Assembly: GCA_030039005.1 (NCBI GenBank)
Contig: JASHQT010000044.1
Span: 1 to 6,270, forward strand
DNA length: 6,270 bases
Direction of reading: 5' to 3'
Source: Bryobacteraceae bacterium
GTDB lineage: Bacteria > Acidobacteriota > Terriglobia > Bryobacterales > Bryobacteraceae
Position 1 is the first letter of the stretch. The number at the start of each line of letters is the position of its first letter. The translations under genes were made by a program, and so were the position numbers. Shown in pieces: positions 1-6,034 of this stretch. The notes beneath the pieces were generated by a model, which worked only from the letters and a program-made list of their open reading frames with translations, made no database searches and was not told where the DNA came from.

Positions 1-431
1 CGCGGGAAATACCAGGTGTCGCCGACCTCGAAATCGTCCACTTCGGTCTGGCCGTTGGGCGCGATGACCGTGGTGCGGCAGCGGCCTTCGAGAACGTAGG
101 CCCATTCGGCCGCGAGCGCGTGCCAATGCAGCTCGCGGATCGCGCCGGGCTCCAGCCGCATGGAAACGCCGGCGATGGATTGCGAGACCGGCAGTTGCTT
201 GACGGTAGCTTCCTTGGCCGAGCCGCCGGGTCCCACCCAGCCTTTTTCGCTCTCGATATCGTATTTGAACTCCTCCAGCTCTTCGCTCTTGGTCTCTTCG
301 GCCGGCGCGGCTTTCACCTGCTCGGCGATCGCAGCCGTGGCGGCGAGGCCGAGAGAAACTTTCGAGAGGGCTTCAAATAGCGAGCGGCGATCGATGCCGC
401 GTTCCTGAGCCTCACCCGTGTTGTCAGCCAT
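1..431 (-). CDS. Cupin protein of the oxalate decarboxylase family, N-terminal part (runs off left edge)
   Basis: About 143 codons are present; the C-terminus lies outside the window. The start is ATG at 431, with a strong Shine-Dalgarno AAGAGGAGA (439-447) 7 nt upstream. The first 45 residues look like a twin-arginine leader: DRRSLFEAL at 14-22, then an Ala/Leu-rich stretch and an Ala-rich possible cleavage area near 40-44, which suggests export as a folded protein. The first cupin motif is clear at 96-116: the metal ligands H102, H104 and E109 sit in HWHALAAEW and are followed by YVLEG. GDTWYFP at 137-143 begins the second cupin motif, whose final His lies beyond the edge. The spacing and the ELHWH and WYFP sequences match bicupin oxalate decarboxylases (OxdC type, Mn-dependent conversion of oxalate to formate and CO2). 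Oxalate specificity depends on a lid segment and a second cupin domain that cannot be seen, so substrate is inference. It lies 59 bp behind the propeller gene on the same strand; I saw no convincing promoter in the gap, so co-transcription is possible. Confidence 0.85.
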   Translation of the reverse strand, partial: MADNTGEAQERGIDRRSLFEALSKVSLGLAATAAIAEQVKAAPAEETKSEELEEFKYDIESEKGWVGPGGSAKEATVKQLPVSQSIAGVSMRLEPGAIRELHWHALAAEWAYVLEGRCRTTVIAPNGQTEVDDFEVGDTWYFP

Positions 432-490
432 GATGGATTCTCCTCTTCGCTGATAATGCTACCAGATGTACTGGACCGGCGCGCCGCGAA

Positions 491-2761
491 CTACTGGCCG
501 ACCCAAATGTTCAGGCTGATGGGCTGGCCGGCAGGGATGGAAAGCGGTGAGACGGGCTCGATGGACAGCGGTCCGATAGGCAGCACGCCGTTGGCGAGAT
601 TCAGGTCCATCGTGACCGGAGCCAGCCCGTTTTGCGGCGATCCGACGTCGGCCGGAATCCGCGCGCTCATCTGCCAGACGAATGGATTGATCTGCTCGAC
701 GGCGGTGACTTCGACCGACCAGGGGCCGATCGTCACCTCGATCGGGATCAGCGTGGGAGTCCATGCCTGCGTGATGCCCAAACTCGCATCCACGCCCAGG
801 CCGTTAATGAAGAACGAAACCAGTTCGCCCGGTGCTGCGCGATGGGTGCAGGAATTGATGTTGCCGTCCTGGTTGATCGCGACGGCCGCGTAGGAACCGT
901 TGTACGTGATTGCGCCGATGGTGCAGGTGGAGATGCCGGTGAGATTGGCAAAGAGGTTCGGGTTAGTCGGAACCACCGGCAGCGCGCGCGGCGCAGCGGG
1001 CGTGCCGTTCACCGTGACCTGCACGGTGGCGAGATTCTGATTTCCCTGCGAATTGGTGTACGGTTCATCGAAGGGCACGGCGACGTTGATCTGGCTGGAG
1101 GAAACGTAGAGCAGTGGCGCGGGCTCGCCGTTGAATGTGACCGTGACACCGGCGAGCGAAGTTGTCGTGTAATTCGTGGCGGCGACTCCGGTCGCTGGAC
1201 CGAGCCCAGAGCCAAAGAGCGAGAGCAACTGGCCCGGTGCGACCGCGCCCTGCCGCGCTTCGTTCGCGTTATCGGTAACGCAGGCGACTTGGGGCGCCGC
1301 GGGCGTGGTGCTCGCGGCGAAGCCGGCTTGGGCCAGCAACGCGCCGGGCTGCGTGCCGGCATGCAGGGCGGACGCGTTTGGGATCGGGGTCAGCGCGCCG
1401 GGCGTGATAGGCACGTCGGGCTGCGAAGTGGGACCGGCGAGCCAGACGCTGGAGCCGCCTGCGAAAGCGATCCCGGCCGTGCTCGCGTTCGATCCGTCGA
1501 GGAGCACGGTGCCCAAAACGTTGCCGGTCGCGGCGTCGATGTGCGAAACGTAAGCCTGGCTGAGGGTGGTGAGGTTGTTCTGCTGGCAGCGCATGGGCAG
1601 GCTCGCGATGCCGGGCGGCAGCGGCGCCGGGATTCCGGGCGGCGTGATGATTCCGACAATCCCGGAGTCGATGCCGGTCAAGTTATAAGCGCCGCCCACA
1701 TATAGATCGCCCTGCGATCCGAGCGCGATGCCCGAGCCACCGACGGCGATGGAATAAATCGCGTTCGCGCCCGCGGCGTCGAGTTTGGTGAGGAACGGCT
1801 CGACGATCTGTGTATTGGGCTGAGTGCCAGTCCAAGGATAAGCGCCGTCCAAGGCGAGGCCGGTGACGTAGGCGTTTCCCGACGCATCGACGGCGAGTCC
1901 TTTATTCGCGGTTTGACCGTTGCCCGAGACACCGGTGGAGTACAGCAGTGTCGTCGCGGCAGGATCTACTTTTGTGACGTACTGATTCGCGCCGTCGGCG
2001 AAAAAGCACTCGGGGCAGGAAGCGGGAGAGGGAAAAGTTTGATAAGCGCCGGGAGTGGTTGGGTAGTAATAGTGCGCGGCGCCGGCCATGTAGATGTTGC
2101 CCGCCGCATCGACGGCCAGCGCGTCGCCGCCGATTCCCGTGGCGCTGAAGACAATGTTCGTTCCGCCGGTGCTGACCTTCATCAGGTACGGTCGGCCGTT
2201 GGTATCGGGAACGCTGTAGGCGCCGGTAGTGGCCGCAAGTCCCGAGGCCGTGGCAAGGCCGCTGACGATAATTCCTCCGTCGGCGGCAAGGGCCACCGCG
2301 AGCCCGTAGGTGCTCACGGCCCCGAGTACATCGGAAAACAGGAGCTCGCCCTGCGGATCGAACTTCGCGAGGAAAGTACGCATTCCGCCGCCCACGGGTA
2401 GAGTGCCGGTTTGCGACCCAGGCGTGATCGGGAAATCGGGCGAGGAAGCGGTTCCCGCGACGTAGGCGTCGCCGGCGCTGTCAACGGCGATGGCCGACGC
2501 GGAGTCAAATCCGGAGCCGCCGAGAGTGCGAACGTACAGCGTCTGCGTGGCCGTGGGGTTCAGCTTGATTACCATCGCTGCGGTTTGAGGGCTTTCCGGG
2601 CCCAGGACCGCAGGACCGGTCACATAAAGGTTGCCAGCGGCGTCAGTGGCGACGGCCGCGGGCGTGAAGCCCTCGCGCAAGTACGTGGAATACATCAATC
2701 CGGACTGGGCCCAGGCGGCGGAAACCGACAGAGCGAAGGCGCAAACAAAAGTGATACGCAC
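491..2761 (-). CDS. Secreted SBBP beta-propeller repeat protein with TIGR03437-type C-terminal domain
   Basis: This is a 756-residue predicted extracellular protein. The start chosen is GTG at 2761: it places a classical signal peptide at the N-terminus (RITFVCAFALSVSAAWA, likely cleaved before Q19) and has GAGGAA 5 nt upstream. The open frame continues upstream to 3016, but that extension has no signal peptide and runs antisense to the next gene. Seven blade-like repeats of the form A-x-D-x-x-G-N-x-Y-V-x-G are visible near residues 36-49, 91-103, 155-168, 214-227, 289-301, 345-357 and 430-443; three are followed by P-x-T-P-G (about 112, 235, 452). This fits SBBP repeats and a possible seven-bladed propeller. 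From about 494 to the end the sequence matches the Solibacter-type C-terminal domain: LLSLFGSGLGP (512-522), PLLYVSSSQINVAVPF (549-564), AVAINQDGNINS (626-637). Such proteins are secreted and their functions mostly unknown; binding or cell-surface roles are inference. No catalytic motif is seen. It is divergent from the NmrA-like remnant. Confidence 0.88.
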   Translation of the reverse strand: MRITFVCAFALSVSAAWAQSGLMYSTYLREGFTPAAVATDAAGNLYVTGPAVLGPESPQTAAMVIKLNPTATQTLYVRTLGGSGFDSASAIAVDSAGDAYVAGTASSPDFPITPGSQTGTLPVGGGMRTFLAKFDPQGELLFSDVLGAVSTYGLAVALAADGGIIVSGLATASGLAATTGAYSVPDTNGRPYLMKVSTGGTNIVFSATGIGGDALAVDAAGNIYMAGAAHYYYPTTPGAYQTFPSPASCPECFFADGANQYVTKVDPAATTLLYSTGVSGNGQTANKGLAVDASGNAYVTGLALDGAYPWTGTQPNTQIVEPFLTKLDAAGANAIYSIAVGGSGIALGSQGDLYVGGAYNLTGIDSGIVGIITPPGIPAPLPPGIASLPMRCQQNNLTTLSQAYVSHIDAATGNVLGTVLLDGSNASTAGIAFAGGSSVWLAGPTSQPDVPITPGALTPIPNASALHAGTQPGALLAQAGFAASTTPAAPQVACVTDNANEARQGAVAPGQLLSLFGSGLGPATGVAATNYTTTSLAGVTVTFNGEPAPLLYVSSSQINVAVPFDEPYTNSQGNQNLATVQVTVNGTPAAPRALPVVPTNPNLFANLTGISTCTIGAITYNGSYAAVAINQDGNINSCTHRAAPGELVSFFINGLGVDASLGITQAWTPTLIPIEVTIGPWSVEVTAVEQINPFVWQMSARIPADVGSPQNGLAPVTMDLNLANGVLPIGPLSIEPVSPLSIPAGQPISLNIWVGQ

Positions 2762-2765
2762 GGGG

Positions 2766-2779
2766 ATTCCTCGGGGAAT
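2766..2779 (-). promoter_or_regulatory. Small hairpin that includes the ribosome binding site of the propeller gene
   Basis: In the minus-strand transcript, ATTCC pairs with GGAAT around the loop CCGA. The Shine-Dalgarno GAGGAA (2767-2772) lies in the 3' side of the loop and the 3' arm, 5 nt before the GTG start. The stem is only 5 bp, so partial sequestration of the site is a possibility rather than a conclusion. Confidence 0.3.
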
Positions 2780-2830
2780 GAAAAGACGCGGGATTACGTT
2801 CAGATTATCACCGGACGGCGTCCAATCGGC

Positions 2831-2836
2831 GGAGGT
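2831..2836 (+). promoter_or_regulatory. Strong Shine-Dalgarno of the NmrA-like remnant
   Basis: GGAGGT stands 9 nt before ATG at 2846. It fixes the ancestral start of the broken NmrA-like gene, because the next frame piece (ATG at 2899) has no such site. Confidence 0.65.
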
Positions 2837-2845
2837 CAAGTCATC

Positions 2846-3498
2846 ATGCCAAGTAACACAAGGATCATTCTGGTGACCGGTGCCACCGGGGCATTCACAT
2901 GGTGGATGCCGCAGTCGCGCAATCGTGGGGGCATTTCGTGTACGGCTCGGTGGTGGGCGCCGATGAGCACACAGGCGTGCCGCATTCGAGAGCAGCAAGA
3001 AAATCGAGGAGCACATTCGAGCACCAGGGGATCAAGCACACGATTCTGCGTCCGCCTTTTTTCATGGAGAACTGGTTTAACTGGAAGGATCAGATTCTAA
3101 ACGGGCGTCTGGAATGGCCGCTCAAGCCGGAGACGCGGCTCGAGATGCTGGCGGTGGACGATATCGGCGCATTCGTGGCACTGGCGTTCAAGCATCCCGG
3201 CAAATGGATGGGCCGCACGTTCGAGATGGCGAGCGATGAGCTGTCAATGGCGCTGATCGCCGACGCTTTCGGCCGGATGCTGGGGCAGGTGAAGTACGTG
3301 CAGATCCCGCAAGACGAGTTTGAAAGGCGCATCGATCCGGCGCATTTCAAGATGTTCCAGTGGTTTGATCGGAAGGCATATCACGTCGATATTTCAGCCG
3401 TGCGAATGGAGTTGCCGCAGGTTCAAACCTTCGAGCGCTGGCTGCAAAGCACGTGGCGGGCCAAGGTGCCGGCCGAGCCTGTGGGCCACGCCCGGTAA
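2846..3498 (+). pseudogene. NmrA-like NAD(P)-binding protein gene, internally deleted and frameshifted
   Basis: The family (NmrA-like atypical short-chain dehydrogenases) binds NAD(P) in a Rossmann fold and serves as redox sensors or reductases. The ATG at 2846 opens with RIILVTGATGA, the family's beta1 strand and the first part of its nucleotide-binding loop. Right after GATGA the sequence jumps, in another frame, to GIHMVDAAVA then GHFVYGSVVGADEHTG, which in family members lies roughly 85-90 residues downstream; the rest of the Rossmann half is missing. A second break covers 2986-3030: read with one T added at 2985-2986 and one G removed from 3027-3030, it gives FESSKKIEEHIRAPGIKH, matching the family's usual PHFESK...IEEH segment. 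From ILRPPFFMENW to the TAA at 3498 the frame is intact and family-like. A shorter protein from ATG 2899 is open but would lack the cofactor site and has no clear ribosome binding site. The BVMO gene follows on the same strand, so the two were probably once co-expressed. Confidence 0.8.
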
Positions 3499-3544
3499 AG
3501 ACCACCCAGAGACAAGCCCGCGGGCGCTTGCCGTAGAATGGTCT
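3499..3544. repeat. Nested co-centred inverted repeat upstream of the BVMO gene
   Basis: The layout is AGACCA (3499-3504), 8 nt, CAAGC (3513-3517), 8 nt, GCTTG (3526-3530), 8 nt, TGGTCT (3539-3544). Both arm pairs are perfect and share the same centre (3521.5). The centre also overlaps a perfect 10-bp palindrome, GCCCGCGGGC (3516-3525). It starts directly after the stop codon of the NmrA-like remnant and ends 14 nt before the BVMO start. There is no T-tract behind it, so a simple intrinsic terminator is unlikely; an operator or a leader RNA hairpin fits better. A weak -10-like TAGAAT (3534-3539) lies within it, without a good -35. Confidence 0.5.
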
Positions 3545-3558
3545 CACACGGAGGCCTG

Positions 3559-5268
3559 ATGCCCGATTCTTCGCACAATCCGACGGCTGTAGACGTGGTC
3601 ATCGTCGGGGCCGGCTTTGCGGGGTTGTACATGCTGCATCGCGCTCGCCAGTTGGGTTTCTCGGCGCGAGTGTTCGAAGCCGCGGCCGGGGTCGGCGGCA
3701 CCTGGTATTGGAATCGATACCCCGGCGCGCGCTGCGACGTCGAAAGCCTGGAATACGCATACTCGTTCTCCGAGGATCTCCGCCGGGAGTGGCAGTGGAC
3801 TGAGCGCTACGCCTCGCAGCCGGAGATTTTGCGCTACCTGAATCATGTCGCCGACCGCTTTGACTTGCGGCGCGATATTGAATTCGACACCCGAGTGGTT
3901 TCCGCGACTTTCGACGAGGAACAAGGCCGTTGGACCATCGCGACCGACCGCGGCCAGGTGGTGACGGCGCAATTCTGCGTGATGGCCACGGGATGTCTTT
4001 CGGCGGCCAAGGTCCCCGAGTACAAAGGGCTCGACCGGTTCCAGGGCCCGTGGTATCACACCGGGCGCTGGCCGCACGAAGGAGTCGATTTCACGGGGCA
4101 GACGGTAGCCGTGATCGGGACCGGTTCGTCAGGCATCCAGTCGATTCCCGAGATCGCACGGCAGGCGGCGCACCTCTACGTCTTCCAGCGGACGCCGAAT
4201 TTCAGCCTGCCGGCGAAGAACGGGCCGATTCCGCCGGAGGTCCTCGAAGACTGGAAGGAAAACGGGCCGAAATATCGTGCCGTGGCGATGACCACGCCGT
4301 TCGGTTTCCTGGTGCAGGCCGGCGGACCGAAGCCCTCGGCCTTGGAGGTTTCCGCCGAGGAGCGCGAGCGGAAATTTGAAAAAGGCTGGCAGGAAGGCGG
4401 GTTCGGACCGCTGGCGGCGTTTAACGATCTGTTCTTCAAACTGGAAGCCAACGATACCGCCGCCGAATTCGTGCGCGGCAAAATTCGCGCAATTGTGCGC
4501 GATGCTGGAGTAGCGGAGAAGCTCGCGCCCAGGAACCATCCCATCGGAACCAAGCGGCCTTGCATCGATACGGGTTATTTCGAAACCTTCAATAGCGACC
4601 ACGTCACGCTGGTGGACGTGCGCGAGACTCCTGTCGAAGAGATCACCGCAGCCGGACCGCGAACCCGAGACCGCCAATTTACCGTCGATAGCATCGTGTT
4701 CGCGACCGGCTTCGACGCCATGACCGGTGCGCTGAACGGAATCGAGATTCGCGGGAGAGAAGGGAAGCGCCTGAAGGACAAATGGGCGGAAGGTCCCCGG
4801 ACCTATCTTGGGCTGATGGCCGCCGGCTTTCCGAACCTCTTCACGATTACGGGGCCGGGAAGCCCATCCGTGCTCAGCAATATGGCCATTGCGATCGAGC
4901 AGCATGTGGATTGGATCGCCGATGCGATGGCCTACCTCCGGAAACACAGCATCGCGACCATGGAGGCCAGCGCCGCAGCCGAGACCGCGTGGGTCGAGCA
5001 TGTGAATGAAGTGGCCAACCAGACGCTTTATCCGCTAGCCAATTCCTGGTATTTGGGCGCTAATATTCCTGGAAAGCCGCGGGTGTTCATGCCATATATA
5101 GGAGGGCTGCCGGCGTACTGTCAGAAATGCGATGAAGTCGCGGCCAACGAGTATGAAGGCTTCGTTCTGAAGTCCGACGTACCCGCGGTGTCCGCTACGA
5201 TAGAACTGAACAGAGAAGTGCCTTATGCAATTGAATCTTCCTCCCGATCTCGAACAGCTCATTCATAA
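3559..5268 (+). CDS. Baeyer-Villiger flavin monooxygenase, phenylacetone/cyclohexanone monooxygenase type
   Basis: Type I BVMOs use FAD, NADPH and O2 to insert oxygen next to a ketone, giving esters or lactones, in the cytoplasm. The 569-residue protein has all hallmarks: FAD-binding GAGFAG (17-22), GGTWYWNRYPGARCD (46-60) including the conserved Asp60, the BVMO fingerprint FxGxxxHTxxWP (161-172), the NADPH-binding GTGSSG (187-192), GTKR with Arg333 equivalent to the active-site Arg of phenylacetone monooxygenase (PAMO), FATGFD (381-386), and the C-terminal WYLGANIPGKPRVF segment. Similarity to PAMO as I remember it runs nearly end to end, but substrate cannot be fixed from sequence. ATG 3559 is chosen because GGAGG (3550-3554) precedes it by 4 nt; ATG 3538, 7 codons upstream, has no such site. 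PAMO-like proteins end about where residue 537 is (YEGFVL); the last 32 residues are an unmatched tail that reads into the antitoxin gene by 44 nt, suggesting loss of the original end. Confidence 0.95.
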   Translation: MPDSSHNPTAVDVVIVGAGFAGLYMLHRARQLGFSARVFEAAAGVGGTWYWNRYPGARCDVESLEYAYSFSEDLRREWQWTERYASQPEILRYLNHVADRFDLRRDIEFDTRVVSATFDEEQGRWTIATDRGQVVTAQFCVMATGCLSAAKVPEYKGLDRFQGPWYHTGRWPHEGVDFTGQTVAVIGTGSSGIQSIPEIARQAAHLYVFQRTPNFSLPAKNGPIPPEVLEDWKENGPKYRAVAMTTPFGFLVQAGGPKPSALEVSAEERERKFEKGWQEGGFGPLAAFNDLFFKLEANDTAAEFVRGKIRAIVRDAGVAEKLAPRNHPIGTKRPCIDTGYFETFNSDHVTLVDVRETPVEEITAAGPRTRDRQFTVDSIVFATGFDAMTGALNGIEIRGREGKRLKDKWAEGPRTYLGLMAAGFPNLFTITGPGSPSVLSNMAIAIEQHVDWIADAMAYLRKHSIATMEASAAAETAWVEHVNEVANQTLYPLANSWYLGANIPGKPRVFMPYIGGLPAYCQKCDEVAANEYEGFVLKSDVPAVSATIELNREVPYAIESSSRSRTAHS

Positions 5269-5500
5269 ACGTCTCGCGACCGGAGGCTACGCGAGTGCGG
5301 AAGATGTGCTGCGTCATGCCCTTGAGGCTCAGGACGCCGAGGAAAGCTGGAGCGACGAGGAGCGTCGAGCCTTAATCGCCCACATCGCGCACGGGTACCT
5401 TGAAGCGGAACGCGGAAAACTCATCGACGGGGAACAAGCAAAGTGTGAAATCCAAGCCATGAAGGAGACCTGGCGCCGGGAACACTCGCCTGGAAGATGA
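5225..5500 (+). CDS. ParD-like ribbon-helix-helix antitoxin
   Basis: This is a 91-residue protein. Its N-terminus (LNLPPDLEQLIHKRLATGGY, then SAEDVLRHALEAQ) has the form of ParD/CopG-type antitoxins: a short beta strand followed by two helices that dimerise and bind operator DNA. The charged C-terminal part (about 40-91, including GYLEAERGKLIDGEQA) is expected to wrap the toxin. In the family the antitoxin neutralises a ParE/RelE-fold toxin and represses the operon. The start is ATG 5225 with a modest site AGAGAAG (5212-5218) 6 nt upstream; the start lies inside the 3' end of the BVMO gene. A TACGAT (5196-5201) could be a -10 box, but no matching -35 is seen. The stop overlaps the toxin start as ATGA (5497-5500), the normal coupling in such modules. 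The antitoxin frame is intact although the toxin is broken, so it is now probably an orphan. Confidence 0.82.
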   Translation: MQLNLPPDLEQLIHKRLATGGYASAEDVLRHALEAQDAEESWSDEERRALIAHIAHGYLEAERGKLIDGEQAKCEIQAMKETWRREHSPGR

Positions 5501-5806
5501 GGCGCTACGTGCTTACGCCGCTTGCTCAAGCTGACGTCCCTCAGATTGGTCGTATATCGGGCGCGACAGTGAGGACGCTGCAGACCGCGTGGAAAAGTCG
5601 ATTTACGATGCTTGTGAGTTCCTGCGCAGGCTCCGGCACGGGGCCATCCGCGCAGCGATCTGACCCCACGACCGGTCCTCTTCTGGACCTTGACGCGCTA
5701 TCCCAATTACACCGTCGTATATCGTCCGGATACCGTACCGCTGCAAATCCTGGCGATTCTTCATGGGAAACGAAACGCGCGGCAGATTCTGCGGCAGCGC
5801 CCATAG
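5497..5806 (+). pseudogene. ParE/RelE-fold toxin, broken by two one-base frameshifts
   Basis: Three frames together give a toxin of about 103 residues, the usual family size. Frame 1 from ATG 5497 reads RRYVLTPLAQADVPQI. At 5546-5547 one T seems missing; the next frame gives WSYIGRDSEDAADRVEKSIY and DACEFLRRL, typical of helices 1 and 2. At 5640-5643 (GGGG) another base seems missing; the last frame gives GHPRSDLTPRPVLFW, TRYPNYTVVYRPD and ILAILHGKRNARQIL, ending at TAG 5804-5806. The order tRPVLFW, YtVVYRP, I-I-HGkR is the known ParE core and C-terminus. As written, the product from 5497 leaves the toxin frame after about 17 residues, and the middle frame ends at TGA 5661-5663, so no active toxin is expected. 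ParE-type members poison gyrase and RelE-type cleave mRNA; sequence by eye does not separate them here, though ParE seems closer. Confidence 0.82.
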
Positions 5807-6034
5807 CGGGTTCGGTGGCCAGCGGATCTCGATGAGGCGGGAGCGAATGGCTGAGACGAGCTTGTTGGAGTCGCTCGGTGGGTCGGTTTCCTTGGGGATG
5901 ACGCGGTATTCTCCTGATCCAGCCTCCCGCAACAGAACGACGGTTTTTCCTTCGCGGAAGCCATCGAATTGCGACCAAGGGACGAAATTGCGGCTGCCGT
6001 TTTTTTGGTAGTGGGCTACTTTGAATTTCCCAAG
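5807..6034 (-). pseudogene. Protein-like frame without a start, probable out-of-frame continuation of the small coiled-coil gene
   Basis: Of the three minus-strand frames here, one reads like real protein: LGKFKVAHYQKNGSRNFVPW, then FREGKTVVLLREAGSGEYRV and NKLVSAIRSRLIEIRW. It has a GC-rich third codon position, alternating hydrophobic strands and an amphipathic helix; the other two frames are arginine- or serine-rich and look like shadows. The frame opens only after a TAG at 6050-6052 and has no ATG or GTG; TTG at 5932 is the only possible start and has no clear ribosome binding site. Adding one C to the CCC at 6034-6036 would join it to the preceding gene just before that gene's stop, giving ...IRPLGKFKV. 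The open frame continues to about 5603, but past 5806 it is antisense to the toxin and probably not original. I do not recognise the family. This could instead be an older gene fragment unrelated to its neighbour. Confidence 0.4.

Larger units (their letters stand above)
2762..2845. promoter_or_regulatory. Divergent intergenic region between the propeller gene and the NmrA-like remnant
   Basis: These 84 bp must hold the promoters for both divergent genes. On the minus strand, GATAAT (2804-2809) matches the sigma-70 -10 consensus at 5 of 6 positions and would give a leader of about 36 nt for the propeller gene; no good -35 hexamer sits at the right spacing. On the plus strand only a weak GATTAT (2803-2808) is seen. 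A short odd-centred palindrome, GGACG-G-CGTCC (2813-2823), lies between the -10 candidates and the plus-strand ribosome binding site and could be an operator half-site pair. All assignments are by eye. Confidence 0.35.

Noticed and set aside
120..408. Two overlapping plus-strand open frames
   Set aside because: They are antisense to the cupin gene, which has clear metal-binding motifs on the other strand.
432..490. Promoter for the cupin gene in the 59-bp gap
   Set aside because: TAGCAT and CATTAT match a -10 box at only 4 of 6 positions and no -35 lies at suitable spacing; read-through from the propeller gene is as likely.
632..1705. 357-codon plus-strand open frame
   Set aside because: It is antisense to the TIGR03437 and propeller region, rich in Arg/Gly/Asp as expected of a GC-rich shadow frame, and resembles no family.
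2762..3016. 85-codon N-terminal extension of the propeller gene up to an ATG at 3016
   Set aside because: It has no signal peptide, runs antisense to conserved NmrA-like coding sequence, and the GTG at 2761 has both a ribosome binding site and a proper signal peptide.
3538..3558. Alternative BVMO start at ATG 3538
   Set aside because: It has no ribosome binding site and lies within the inverted repeat; ATG 3559 follows GGAGG.
3544..4077. 177-codon minus-strand open frame
   Set aside because: It is a shadow of the BVMO FAD-binding region.
4129..5001. 290-codon minus-strand open frame
   Set aside because: It lies entirely antisense to motif-rich BVMO sequence and has shadow-like composition.
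5783..5793. Inverted repeat GCAGA-T-TCTGC near the toxin 3' end
   Set aside because: It is inside toxin codons, has no loop of usable size and no T-tract; likely chance.
5541..5978. 145-codon minus-strand open frame
   Set aside because: It is Arg/Pro-rich, half of it is antisense to the toxin remnant, and a neighbouring frame over 5807-6034 looks far more like protein.
5988..6006. CGGC/GCCG followed by seven T as an intrinsic terminator
   Set aside because: The arms leave only a one-base loop, so no stable hairpin can form before the T run; the run lies in coding-like minus-strand sequence.
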